Positions 39,045 through 47,773 are shown, counted from the first letter of the stretch. The stretch: 64,000 nt of DNA from Streptomyces sp. CBMA291 (GCF_014596525.1 NZ_MSJP01000096.1:1-64000), one strand, 5' to 3'. A program made the numbers and translations. The notes: generated from the sequence alone by a model not told the origin.

Positions 39045-40237
39045 CCGGTTCCGCGCCCGCTCCCGCGTCCCTCGTGGCCGCCGACGCCCTCAACGCACGC
39101 CTGGACACCACGAGGACCGAACCGGTCGGCAACCCTCAACTGGAAGCCCTCACCCTCGCCGTGACGGCGAACCAGCCGGTCCTGCTGTGGGGCGAGCCCG
39201 GCATCGGCAAGTCCGCGGGCATGGAACAGCTCGCCGACGCCCTCGGGGTGCGTCTGGAGACCGTCGTCGCCAGCGTCCACGAACCGTCCGACTTCGCCGG
39301 GCTCCCGATCGTCGGCGACGACCCGGCCGCGTCGGGCGTGCCGATGGCGCCGCCGGACTGGGCCGTGCGGCTCGCCCGTACCGGCCACGGCCTCCTGTTC
39401 TTCGACGAGCTGTCCTCCGCGCCGCCCGCCGTGCAGGCGGCCCTGCTGCGGGTGGTCCTCGAACGCCGGGTCGGCAGCCTGGCGCTCCCCGCGTCGGTAC
39501 GGATCGTGGCCGCCGCCAACCCGCCCTCCAGCGCCGCCGACGGCTGGCACCTCAGCCCGCCGCTCGCCAACCGCTTCGTCCACCTCGACTGGACGCACGA
39601 CCCGCGCACGGTGGCCCGCGGCATGGCGGGCACCTGGCCCGAGACGGTGCTGCCCTCGGTGCGGCCGGAGCGGGTGTCCGGCGCCGTCGCCCGCGCCCGG
39701 GGTGTCATCAGCGGTTTCCTGACGGCCCGCCCGGGGCTCGTCCACCACATGCCCAAGGAGGCCGAGGGCCGTGGCCGCGCCTGGCCCTCCCCCCGCACCT
39801 GGGAGATGGCGCTGCGGCTCCTGGCCACGGGGTACGCGTCGGGCGCCGGGCACGAGGCGCGGGCCGCCGCACTGATGGGCGCCGTCGGCGAGGCCGCCGG
39901 CATCGAACTCCTCTCGTATCTGGAGAATCTGGACCTGCCCGACCCGGACCGGGTCCTCGCCGACCCCTCGGCCTTCGCCCTGCCCGAGCGCGGCGACCGT
40001 CAGCTGGCGTTCCTCATCGCCGTGGTCGCCGCCGTGCAGAGCGAGCCGACCCGCCCGCGCTGGGAGGCCGGCTGGGAGGTCCTGGCCAAGGCCGTGGACG
40101 CCGGGGTGCCCGACGTGGCAGCGCGAGCGGCCCGCGATCTGGCCGCGATGCGCGAACCGGAGTGGCCCATTCCGCCGGGCATCGACGCCTTCCTCGAACT
40201 GCTCCAGCTCGCCGGCGCGCTGCCGGGCGGGCGCTGA
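39041..40237 (+). CDS. MoxR-family AAA+ ATPase
   Basis: This encodes 398 residues from ATG 39041, overlapping the ankyrin gene stop. It has Walker A GEPGIGKS (about 51-58), a MoxR-like pore region (HEPSDFAGLPIVGDD), Walker B LLFFDELSSAPPAVQAALL (about 118), sensor 1 VAAANPPSSAADGWHL and the arginine-bearing HLSPPLANRFVHLDW. MoxR ATPases work with VWA-domain partners to remodel or activate protein complexes. The partner here is the next gene, 14 bp downstream. Adjacent LRR and ankyrin proteins suggest adaptors that bring targets to this pair. Confidence 0.9.
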   Translation: MTGSAPAPASLVAADALNARLDTTRTEPVGNPQLEALTLAVTANQPVLLWGEPGIGKSAGMEQLADALGVRLETVVASVHEPSDFAGLPIVGDDPAASGVPMAPPDWAVRLARTGHGLLFFDELSSAPPAVQAALLRVVLERRVGSLALPASVRIVAAANPPSSAADGWHLSPPLANRFVHLDWTHDPRTVARGMAGTWPETVLPSVRPERVSGAVARARGVISGFLTARPGLVHHMPKEAEGRGRAWPSPRTWEMALRLLATGYASGAGHEARAAALMGAVGEAAGIELLSYLENLDLPDPDRVLADPSAFALPERGDRQLAFLIAVVAAVQSEPTRPRWEAGWEVLAKAVDAGVPDVAARAARDLAAMREPEWPIPPGIDAFLELLQLAGALPGGR

Positions 40238-40251
40238 CCGGCCGCCGCGCC

Positions 40252-41466
40252 ATGCCCTCCACCAGACCCGTGCCGGGCGACCGGCTCGACCGCGCCAAGC
40301 TGCTGGCAGCGCGCTACAAGGCGGCGGAGGCACGCCCGTATCTCGCCTCCGCCTTGTACGCCCTGACCGTCGTCCCTTCGGAGCAGGTGCGGACGATGGC
40401 GGTGGACCGGTTCTGGCGCTGTTACGTGGCGCCCTCGTTCGTCGACGCGAACGGTGTCGAGGAGCTGGCCGGGGTGTGGATCCACGAGGCGGCCCATCTG
40501 CTGCGCGACCATCACGGACGCGCCGACCGGCTGCCCGCCGCCGACCAGCGCGACCGGCTGCGTGTCAACATCGCCCAGGACTGCGAGATCAACGACGACC
40601 TGGTCGCCGACGGACTGCGGCTGCCTCCGGGACTCATGGAGCCGCGCCTGTTCGGGCTGCCCGCCGGCCGGCTCTTCGAGGAGTACCTGCGGGGTGTCCC
40701 GGAGTCGACCGACCACCCGCTCGACTGCGGGTCGGGGGCGCACGGCGTGCCCGCGCCCTGGGACCTGGGCGAGCACGGCGGCTCCGGCACGGCCGGTCTC
40801 GGCCCCGTGGAGGCCGAGGCGCTGCGCCGTCAGACCGCCCAGGCCATACGGGCCCACAAGCGCTCCCGGGGAACGGTTCCGGGCGGCTGGCGACGCTGGG
40901 CGGAACAGGTCCTCGAACCCACCGTCGACTGGCGCAAGGCGCTCACCGGCGCGGTCCGCGAGGCCGTGGCATGGGCGGGCGGCGCGGTCGACTACACGTA
41001 CCGGCGTCCCTCGCGCCGTACCTCGACCCTCGGCGGCCGGGTCGTGCTGCCCAGCCTGCGCCGGCCGCTGCCCCGGGTGGCCGTCGTCGTCGACACCTCG
41101 GGCTCGATGGGCGACGACGACCTCGCGGCGGCGCTCGCCGAGATCTCGGGGGTGCTGCGCGAGGTGGGCGTGGGCGGCAATCGGGTCGCCGTCCTCGCGT
41201 GCGACGCGGACGTGCAGGCCGTCGCCCGGGTGACCAGCGTCGACCAGGTCGAACTCGCGGGCGGCGGCGGTACGGACATGACCGTCGGCATCCACGAGGC
41301 ACTCGCCGCCGCCGACCCGCCGAACATCGTCGTCGTCCTCACCGACGGCTGCACACCCTGGCCCGCGGAACCCGTCTCGGCCCGTCTGATCGCCGCCCTG
41401 ATCGGCGAGGACCCGCCCGCGCCCCCGCCGTGGGCGGAGACGGTGCGGATCCCCACGGCGGGCTGA
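40252..41466 (+). CDS. DUF2201-type zincin-VWA protein, MoxR partner
   Basis: This encodes 404 residues from ATG 40252. The N-terminal half carries a zincin motif, WIHEAAHLLRDHH (HExxH near 78-82), characteristic of the putative metallopeptidase domain of DUF2201 proteins. The C-terminal half (about 275-390) is a von Willebrand factor A domain with complete MIDAS residues: VVVDTSGSMGDDD, AGGGGTDMTVG and VVLTDG. In MoxR-VWA pairs the VWA protein is the ATPase's effector or recruiter. Together with the LRR and ankyrin genes the set resembles the MoxR-VWA ternary conflict systems described by Aravind and colleagues, but with a different third component. Proteolytic activity is inferred from the motif only. 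Confidence 0.86.
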   Translation: MPSTRPVPGDRLDRAKLLAARYKAAEARPYLASALYALTVVPSEQVRTMAVDRFWRCYVAPSFVDANGVEELAGVWIHEAAHLLRDHHGRADRLPAADQRDRLRVNIAQDCEINDDLVADGLRLPPGLMEPRLFGLPAGRLFEEYLRGVPESTDHPLDCGSGAHGVPAPWDLGEHGGSGTAGLGPVEAEALRRQTAQAIRAHKRSRGTVPGGWRRWAEQVLEPTVDWRKALTGAVREAVAWAGGAVDYTYRRPSRRTSTLGGRVVLPSLRRPLPRVAVVVDTSGSMGDDDLAAALAEISGVLREVGVGGNRVAVLACDADVQAVARVTSVDQVELAGGGGTDMTVGIHEALAAADPPNIVVVLTDGCTPWPAEPVSARLIAALIGEDPPAPPPWAETVRIPTAG

Positions 41467-41500
41467 CGGCGCGCGTCGGAGAACAGGACGGGCCTTGAGC

Positions 41501-41542
41501 GGTCCATACGGTCCGGTCCATACGGTCCGGTCCGTGCAGTCC
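41501..41542. repeat. 14-bp tandem repeat, two perfect and one degenerate copy
   Basis: GGTCCATACGGTCC at 41501-41514 and 41515-41528, then GGTCCGTGCAGTCC at 41529-41542 (11 of 14 identical), directly followed by CCC and a T run. It lies 35 bp after the stop of the zincin-VWA gene, so it marks the end of the operon. Confidence 0.8.
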
Positions 41543-41737
41543 CCCTTTTTCCGTCCCGGGTGAAAACCGTTTGGCGGGCCCTCGTGCGCCCTGGTAGGTT
41601 CCCCGAGGCCGTGCGAGAGAACAAGGAGGTGGTACCCGTGAACGCAGTATCGACATGGGTGCTCCCCTCCGGTGTCACGGTCGGACGATAGGTCGTCCGG
41701 GAGCGCCGTTCCCACGCACTCCCGAAAAGGCACGACC

Positions 41738-42463
41738 ATGTATTTCACTTCCGAACAGCGGCTCGACGACGGCGTCCTCGAACGTGAGTTCCTCCTGGGC
41801 GAGATCCCCGGCGTCCTGTGGACCCCCGGTTCCGGAGCGTCCGGCCCGCTGATCCTCATCGGTCACCCCGGGGGCCTGCACAAGCGGCTTCCCTGGCTGG
41901 TCAAGCGGGCCCGTCACTACGCGGCCCGGTACGGCTTCACCGTGGCGGCCATCGACGCCCCCGGGTGCGGTGGCCGGCCCCGTTCCACCGAGGACGACAC
42001 GCGTCGCGCCGCCTTCCGGCAGGCCCTTGAGTCCGGCGAACTCGTCGACGAGGTCATCGAGGCCTTCATCCGCCCGCTGGTCGACAGGGCGGTCCCCGAA
42101 TGGCAGGCCACCCTCGACGCGCTTCTCGCGCTGCCCGGGATCGACGGCCCGGTGGGGTACGACGGGATGGTCGCCATCGGCATCCGCCTGGCGGTGGTCG
42201 ACCCGCGCGTCGAGGCCGCCGCGTTCTTCGGTCAGACCTTCGTCCCCGAGAGTCTCCGCGAGGAGGCCCGGCGGGTCGCCGTTCCCGTGCAGTTCCTCAT
42301 GCAGTGGGACGACGAGGGAATGGACCGGCAGCCGGTCCTGGACCTGTTCGACGTCCTCGGCACCAAGGAGAAGACGCTGCACGCCAATCTGGGCGGGCAC
42401 ACCGGCACCCCGTGGTTCGAGGTGGACGACGCGGCCCGGTTCTTCTCCCGGCACCTGACGTGA
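41738..42463 (+). CDS. Alpha/beta hydrolase with Asp at the nucleophile position
   Basis: This encodes 241 residues from ATG 41738 (AAAAGG upstream); an in-frame upstream start at 41672 has no ribosome site. The alpha/beta-hydrolase pattern is clear: LILIGHPGGLHK (oxyanion strand), AIDAPGCGGRPRS, and acid/base residues MQWDDEG and LGGHTGTP. The nucleophile elbow reads GPVGYDGMVAIGIRLA. No Ser occupies the usual G-x-S-x-G position, and an Asp stands at the likely nucleophile site, as in haloalkane dehalogenases and epoxide hydrolases. Alternatively the enzyme may have lost activity. It is monocistronic with a strong terminator downstream. Confidence 0.8.
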   Translation: MYFTSEQRLDDGVLEREFLLGEIPGVLWTPGSGASGPLILIGHPGGLHKRLPWLVKRARHYAARYGFTVAAIDAPGCGGRPRSTEDDTRRAAFRQALESGELVDEVIEAFIRPLVDRAVPEWQATLDALLALPGIDGPVGYDGMVAIGIRLAVVDPRVEAAAFFGQTFVPESLREEARRVAVPVQFLMQWDDEGMDRQPVLDLFDVLGTKEKTLHANLGGHTGTPWFEVDDAARFFSRHLT

Positions 42464-42500
42464 GGCCGGAAGGAGAACCGGGCCGCTGAGGAGCCCGAGA

Positions 42501-42530
42501 CGGGTCCCCGCCGTTCGGGGCGGGGACCCG
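42501..42530. terminator. 12-bp hairpin between convergent hydrolase genes
   Basis: CGGGTCCCCGCC (42501-42512) and GGCGGGGACCCG (42519-42530) are exact reverse complements around the loop GTTCGG. It lies between the plus-strand gene ending at 42463 and the minus-strand gene ending at 42622, so it can serve both. Confidence 0.8.
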
Positions 42531-42621
42531 GCGTTTCGGGGATGAGGACCCGCCGTTTCGAGCGCGGGGCCCGTCTCGTGGCCCGCCGGGCCGCCCGCCT
42601 CATCGCCCCTCCCGGTGCCGG

Positions 42622-44424
42622 TCAGCCGAGCGGCAGTTCCAGGACGGCTTCCTCTCCGGCCGGGGAGCCGACGGTGAGGGTGCCGTCCTGCGTGCCGGTG
42701 AACGCGTACAGCTGGTCGAGGCTGTTGACGACCAGGGCGAGACGGTGGCCGTCGGCCAGGTCGTACGCGGCCGTCTGGAGCGGCCATTGGACGGTCCGGT
42801 CCTCACCGGGGCGCAGTTCGGTGGCGGTGTAGGGCTCGTGGGTGACGATCCGGGCGCTGCCGTCCGGGGCGAGGTCGAAGAGGTAGGCGACCAGGGAAGC
42901 GGCGTCGCCTACCTCGGTCCGGACGGCGAGCCGCACCTTGGCGTTGCCCCGGATGCGTCGGCCGCCGGTCAGTGCCTCGGTGGACCAGAGCAGCAGCCGG
43001 GTCCGCTCGAAGTCGTCCGGACGGTAGGGCTTGGGGTTGCCGAACCACTCCTTCTGCCCGGTCTCCATGATCGCGTCCATGGCGGTGGCGGCGGTCTCGT
43101 GCCCGGCGGTGAAGCTGCGGCTCCAGCCCGCTGACGGCTTGTCGGACAGTGTCCCGTCACCGTCATCGCCACCGCTCAGGTACCAGGTCTCGGTGCCGGT
43201 GGTGGCCTCGGACCAGGATCCGAGCGGCTCGCGTCGGGCCGGGGCGGTGATCCGTCGGCCGCCGCCGATGACCGGGGCGGTCGTGTAGGTGAACATGACC
43301 TGACTCTGGACCGTCGGCCACCCCGGCACCTCGTTGGCCTCGCCGAGCAGATGGTGGTCCAACCAGGCGTACGCCTCGCGCATCGGCGTCAGCAGACCGG
43401 GGAAGGCCACCCCGGACACGAGACCGGTGATCCCGGCACCTTCCGGGGCTCCGTGGTCGCCGATCCACAGGTTCAGGTGCTTGGGGACGGTGAGCTGCTC
43501 GAAGACGTCGATGGCCTCGCGGACGGGGAACAGGCTCTCGTGCCAGGTGTTCGAGTAGAAGGTCGGGATGCCCCGCTCGTTGGTGCGGTCGACGTAGGTC
43601 TCCGGGGAACGCTCGTTGCCCCAGTCCACCACGGCTTTCAGGTTCTGGCCGTCGCGGAAGTTCTTGAGGATGCCGCGTGTCTTCTCGTCGAACTTGTCCT
43701 TCTCCTCGCCTCCGGTGAACTCGATGAGCTTCTTGACCGCTTCGACGTGCCGGGTGCCGTTGTCGTAGAGGCTGGTGGCGAGATTGCCCCAGGTGCTCAG
43801 CGCGGCCACCGCGGCGACCCGGTCCTCCTCGTCGTGCGCGGCGACCAGTTGGCTGATCCCCGACCCGTAGGACAGTCCGAGGAATCCGACCTTGCTCGGT
43901 GTGAACAGCTCCTGCGCGTGGTCGATCAGCTTCGATCCGTCCGCCCAGTCGTTCGGCCCTGCGACGTCGATGAGCCCCTCGGAGGTGTACGGCAGTCCCG
44001 GCTTGCCGATGCCTCGCGGGGTGTACGCCAGTACGTGGTAGCCGCGCGCCGCCAGGGAGAGGTATCCGGCGATGAACGGCAGCCAGCCGTACGGGTTCCA
44101 TCCCGCCGGCACGATGACGACCGGGCGCGGCTCCGGGGTGTTCTGCTTGATCGCGAAGGCGGAGAGGCTGATCTCCTCCGTCACGGGAACGCGCGGGAGG
44201 CTGATCCCGGACCGCTCCCGGACGCGGGCCACCAGGTCCCGCAGCTCCTCGGGGAGCGTGCCCGCAGGTGCGTTGCCCTGGACGGCGGCGAGCAGGGCCC
44301 GTGCCACGGCGAGCACCGACGGGTTGATGTCGAGACCCGCCCCGCGCCAGATGCCGTGGGTCGCGATGTCCTCAAGCGTCGCGTCCGTGACCGCCGCGAT
44401 CGGCTCTCCATCTGCCGTAGTCAT
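42622..44424 (-). CDS. CocE/NonD-type (X-Pro dipeptidyl-peptidase-like) hydrolase
   Basis: This encodes 600 residues from ATG 44424 (AGGAAAGGG upstream; an upstream in-frame start at 44475 is less likely). After a helical N-terminal segment of about 100 residues comes an alpha/beta-hydrolase domain: PVVIVPAGWNPYG, YTPRGIGKPGLPY and the nucleophile elbow FLGLSYGSGISQ, followed by a cap and DHGAPEG near the expected His. Residues about 380-600 form the beta-sandwich typical of the CocE/X-Pro dipeptidyl-peptidase C-terminal domain (ALTGGRRIRGNAKVRLAV...). There is no signal peptide, so it is probably cytoplasmic. The substrate is an ester or peptide that cannot be predicted. Confidence 0.87.
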   Translation of the reverse strand: MTTADGEPIAAVTDATLEDIATHGIWRGAGLDINPSVLAVARALLAAVQGNAPAGTLPEELRDLVARVRERSGISLPRVPVTEEISLSAFAIKQNTPEPRPVVIVPAGWNPYGWLPFIAGYLSLAARGYHVLAYTPRGIGKPGLPYTSEGLIDVAGPNDWADGSKLIDHAQELFTPSKVGFLGLSYGSGISQLVAAHDEEDRVAAVAALSTWGNLATSLYDNGTRHVEAVKKLIEFTGGEEKDKFDEKTRGILKNFRDGQNLKAVVDWGNERSPETYVDRTNERGIPTFYSNTWHESLFPVREAIDVFEQLTVPKHLNLWIGDHGAPEGAGITGLVSGVAFPGLLTPMREAYAWLDHHLLGEANEVPGWPTVQSQVMFTYTTAPVIGGGRRITAPARREPLGSWSEATTGTETWYLSGGDDGDGTLSDKPSAGWSRSFTAGHETAATAMDAIMETGQKEWFGNPKPYRPDDFERTRLLLWSTEALTGGRRIRGNAKVRLAVRTEVGDAASLVAYLFDLAPDGSARIVTHEPYTATELRPGEDRTVQWPLQTAAYDLADGHRLALVVNSLDQLYAFTGTQDGTLTVGSPAGEEAVLELPLG

Positions 44425-44618
44425 GTCAACCGCCCTTTCCTGGCAGTGCGGGGCGCCCGGGAGGGCGCCGCCCACGCGGATCTTGGACGGGGGCGGGGGC
44501 GGCGAAACGCGGGGGCGGGAGAGCCACCCGAACGAGCGGGAGCGCCGGGTGCGGGTGCGAGCCCACGGCGCACGCCCCCCGGGGGAGGGGCGCGAGCGGG
44601 CCCGCGTACCGTTTCGCC

Positions 44619-45176
44619 ATGGTCTTCTACGTTCACGCGATTGACAGGCCCGGTGTCATCGACCGGCTGATCGAACTCGGCGAGGAACACTGGTCCTATA
44701 TGGACCGGTTCGACAGTCGGCTGATACTCCGTGGGCCCACGCTGTCGGACGACGGGGAGGACCACACGGGGAGCGTCCACGTCGTCGACCTCGCCGACCG
44801 CGCGGCGGCGGAACGGTTCGCGACGGAGGAGCCGTACTGGAGTGCCGGTCTCTACGGCGACCTCACGGTGGCCCCGGCGGAGGTCCTGCTGCGCCGCGAA
44901 CCGGACGCCTCGGCCCCGCACACCCTGGTCACCACCCGCTGGCCCGCGCGTCCCCGTCACGCCGGACAGTGGTTCCCGGGTGCGGAGCCGGACGGTCGGC
45001 TCGGCTTCGTGGCCGTCCTGGTCGACGACGAACAGGACGGGACGACCGGTCTGGTCGCGGCGGTCCGCGCGCTCCCGGACGAGGCGCGGAACCTGATCCG
45101 GCCCCTGGCGGACCTCCTCTCCGGCGGACCCACGCCCCTGACCGCCCAGCGCTGGCAGCGCGGCGGGCGCCACTGA
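44619..45176 (+). CDS. YciI-like domain protein
   Basis: This encodes 185 residues from ATG 44619. The N-terminal 95 residues match the YciI dimeric alpha/beta-barrel pattern (FYVHAIDRPGVIDRLIELGE, HWSYMDRFDSRLILRGPTLS, GSVHVVDLADRAAAERFATE, DEPYWSAGLYGDLTV-like segment). The remaining 90 residues appear to form a second, more diverged copy with VAVLVDDEQDG. The His and Asp expected to form the YciI pocket (HWSYMDRF) are present. The protein is divergent from the CocE-type hydrolase. Function is unknown; YciI proteins include a dehydrochlorinase and many uncharacterised members. Confidence 0.78.
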   Translation: MVFYVHAIDRPGVIDRLIELGEEHWSYMDRFDSRLILRGPTLSDDGEDHTGSVHVVDLADRAAAERFATEEPYWSAGLYGDLTVAPAEVLLRREPDASAPHTLVTTRWPARPRHAGQWFPGAEPDGRLGFVAVLVDDEQDGTTGLVAAVRALPDEARNLIRPLADLLSGGPTPLTAQRWQRGGRH

Positions 45177-45277
45177 CCTGGAAGAATCTCGTCTCCGCGT
45201 ACAACCGTTCGGGCCGGTCGCGAGTCTCCTTTTCGATCGCACGTTCACACAGTGATCGCGTCTACAAGGAGATCGTC

Positions 45278-46366
45278 ATCACCGCCATCCGCAAGACCCT
45301 CACCGCTACCGCAGTCGTCGGCGCCGTCCTGGCGGGTTCGGCCGCCTGTGGCACGGTGGAGCAGGTGTCCGCCGGAAAGAAGCTCGACCAGGCTTTCGAG
45401 AAGCTCGGCAAGGAGAAGTCCCTCTCCTTCGAGCTGGACCTGGACGCCGACGCCGCGACGCTCAAGGCACTCGACGCCGCGTCCGACCCGGAGCCCGGCG
45501 AGGAGATCCCCGACGAGGCGGCGAAGCTGATCAGCGGCGCGAAGATCAGCGTCACCGTCGAGTCCAGGAAGCCGATCGCCGAGTCCGAGGAGAAGGACTT
45601 CGTCGGCACCGCCGTGAAGTTCAGCACACCCTCGGGCGACCTCGTCGAGTTCCGTTCGGTCGACGACTTCACCTACATCCGGGCCGACGTCAAGTCCCTC
45701 TCCAAGATGATGGGCGCGCCCCTTCCGGGCATGGACGACCTGCCTCCGGAGGCGGCGGACCTCAAGAAGGTCGTCGAGGGCGCGTGGGTGAAGTTCCGCA
45801 CCGCCGAGATGGCGAAGTTCGGCGAGGACATCGGCGCCGAGGCGTCGGCCACGCCGTCGCCGGAGCCGACCCTCGACGCCAAGACGCAGAAGAAGCTCCT
45901 GGATTCCCTGCGCGAGGTCGTCGCCCGCAAGGTGGAGTTCTCCACCTCCGGCGGCAAGGGCGACACCGAGCACGTCACCGCCACCGCCCCCGTCCGTACG
46001 CTCCTCGGGGAACTCCTCACCGAGATCCGCCCGCTCGCCAAGAACCTCCCCCCGTCCTTCGAGCTGCCTTCGGACAAGGATCTGAAGGAGATTCCCGACA
46101 CCAGGACCACGGCCGACTTCACGCTGAAGAACGGCGCGCTGACCGAGGTCTACGTCGACCTCGCCAAGCTCGCCGAGAACGCCAAGGTCAAGAAGTTCGG
46201 CCTCAGCCTGAAGATGAGCGCGGGCGTCAAGCCCACCGCCCCGGCCGGAGCCACCGAGCTGAACCCGGAGGAACTCATGGGCGGCCTGCTCGGCTTCATG
46301 ATGCCGGCCGACGAGTTCGGCGAGTCCGACCTCTCCGACGAGGAAGACGCCGAGGGCACCGCCTGA
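45278..46366 (+). CDS. Lipoprotein (LppX/LprG-like fold suspected), apparent ATC start
   Basis: The frame encodes 362 residues. No ATG, GTG or TTG start occurs in-frame upstream of the signal peptide. An ideal AAGGAG ribosome site at 45266-45271 lies 6 bp before ATC 45278, from which translation gives TAIRKTLTATAVVGAVLAGS plus AAC, a canonical lipoprotein signal with its lipobox. The mature part alternates beta-rich segments (KSLSFELDLDADAATLK, DFTYIRADVKSLSKMMG, GAWVKFRTAEM) as in LolA/LppX-fold lipoproteins of actinobacteria. The gene is otherwise intact and has normal codon use. The start is either a rare ATC codon, a point mutation of ATG, or a sequencing error. Confidence 0.8.
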   Translation: MTAIRKTLTATAVVGAVLAGSAACGTVEQVSAGKKLDQAFEKLGKEKSLSFELDLDADAATLKALDAASDPEPGEEIPDEAAKLISGAKISVTVESRKPIAESEEKDFVGTAVKFSTPSGDLVEFRSVDDFTYIRADVKSLSKMMGAPLPGMDDLPPEAADLKKVVEGAWVKFRTAEMAKFGEDIGAEASATPSPEPTLDAKTQKKLLDSLREVVARKVEFSTSGGKGDTEHVTATAPVRTLLGELLTEIRPLAKNLPPSFELPSDKDLKEIPDTRTTADFTLKNGALTEVYVDLAKLAENAKVKKFGLSLKMSAGVKPTAPAGATELNPEELMGGLLGFMMPADEFGESDLSDEEDAEGTA

Positions 46367-46449
46367 TCGTCGACACCTGTCCGGGCGTCCACCCGTCGTC
46401 GGCCGTGCCGTCGCGGTGGGCGCCCGGACCCGTCGAGTCCGTTGGGATG

Positions 46450-47337
46450 TCAAACTACGGACGCGTGCCCGAGCAGGGTCGTCAGCACCTGCTCGGCATG
46501 GGTCCAGAGCAGTGCTCCGCCCGCGTCCGGCACCAGATGCCGGACCGCCCCCGGGATACGCGCGGTCAGGCCCGCGCCCTGGTCGGGAGAGTGTCCGAAG
46601 TCCCGCTCTCCGTACCAGAGGTCCACCGGTACGGAGACACGGGAGAGGTCGATGTCCCAGCGGCCCATGGCGAGAGCCGTGTCCCTGGCGTACCCCGCGG
46701 CGGCCCCCTGCGCGAAGGCCTCGTCGAGGGCGCGGCGGTAGGCGGCGGCGAAGTCGGGCCGCCGGTAGACGGAGAGGTCGCACGCGGGGCTGCCCGACAT
46801 GACCATGTCCCACATCGCCTGCGCGGTGAACCCGGCGAAGAGCGTCTCGGCGGCGGACGGGTCGGAGACCGCGAGATCGACGAGGCCCCGCAGTTCATCC
46901 GGAAGCACGTCGGAGAACCGGGGATCGGCCACCTCGTCCGCGCCGGAGACCACCGCGAGCCCGGCGACGACTCCGGCGGCGGCGCACGCGAGGGCGAAGG
47001 GCGCGCCCTGCGAGTTGCCGACCATCAGGGGCCGCTCCAGACCGCGCCGGGCGGCGAACGCGCGCAGGTCCTCGGCGGCATCGTCGAAGGTACGGCCGGG
47101 CAGGGGCGAGGAGGCTCCCAGACCGGGGCGGTCGACGGAGATCAGCCGGACGCCGAGCCGGTCCAGGACTCCGGCGCCGAACCCGAGGTGTCTGCTGGTG
47201 GCCGCGCCGGGTGACAGCAGCACCGGCACCCCGTCCACCGGTCCCCACTCGGCCCAGCCGAGGCCTCTTCCTCCCGGAGGCTCTTCCCTGCCGATACGAA
47301 CCGGGGCGATCACGTGCACATCCATGGATCTCATCAT
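46450..47337 (-). CDS. Alpha/beta hydrolase lacking the usual catalytic histidine
   Basis: This encodes 295 residues from ATG 47337 (ATG 47325 is also possible). It has the standard hydrolase layout: VPVLLSPGAATSRHLGFGAG, RLISVDRPGLGASSPLPG, nucleophile elbow MVGNSQGAPFALA, and acid strand VDLWYGERDFGHSP. Where the catalytic histidine normally sits (GHA..), the sequence is PDAGGALLWTHAEQVL, so His appears replaced by Gly unless the His seven residues on (WTHAE) substitutes. The protein has no signal peptide. Substrate is unknown. Confidence 0.82.
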   Translation of the reverse strand: MMRSMDVHVIAPVRIGREEPPGGRGLGWAEWGPVDGVPVLLSPGAATSRHLGFGAGVLDRLGVRLISVDRPGLGASSPLPGRTFDDAAEDLRAFAARRGLERPLMVGNSQGAPFALACAAAGVVAGLAVVSGADEVADPRFSDVLPDELRGLVDLAVSDPSAAETLFAGFTAQAMWDMVMSGSPACDLSVYRRPDFAAAYRRALDEAFAQGAAAGYARDTALAMGRWDIDLSRVSVPVDLWYGERDFGHSPDQGAGLTARIPGAVRHLVPDAGGALLWTHAEQVLTTLLGHASVV

Positions 47338-47407
47338 GATCGGCCCCCTCCGAACCCGTCGAACGCCTTTCCGTCACAGCACGCCCGCCGGCGGCGGGCC
47401 CATGGCT

Positions 47408-47773
47408 TCAGGCGCACATGTGCTTGGGGGCAAGCGCGCCGGGCCGGGAGTGGAATCCGACCACGTGTCCGGCGTCGTCGGTGAAGACCGCCTCCGTTTC
47501 GGACGTCAAGGTCATCATGCCGAGCTGCGTCGGGTTGCCCCATCCCCGGGGCGGGTTTCCCCTGCCGTCGGAGAGTGGGGTCTCCGCTTCGAAGTACGTC
47601 GAGCCGATACGGGCCTCGTCTATTCCGCAGTGGGTGAGGAGTTCGAAGGGAATCGCCCGACCGGCCTGGGGCGTCCCCCCGCCGTCCGTTCCTCCGGCGG
47701 CGTGGGCGCAGCCCGTCAGTACCGCGGCGGTCAGCATGAGGGCGAGGGTGGTCTGTCCGGCTTTCCGAGTCAT
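47408..47773 (-). CDS. Small lipoprotein of unknown function
   Basis: This encodes 121 residues from ATG 47773 (GGAAGG just upstream; an in-frame extension to 47797 is possible). The signal ends in lipobox LTGC (Cys near residue 22). The mature part is about 100 residues with a conserved-looking pattern FELLTHCGIDEARIGSTYFE and TSETEAVFTDDAGHVVGFHS, typical of small cell-surface proteins of Streptomyces with a beta-sandwich character. No enzymatic motif was recognised. Confidence 0.75.
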   Translation of the reverse strand: MTRKAGQTTLALMLTAAVLTGCAHAAGGTDGGGTPQAGRAIPFELLTHCGIDEARIGSTYFEAETPLSDGRGNPPRGWGNPTQLGMMTLTSETEAVFTDDAGHVVGFHSRPGALAPKHMCA

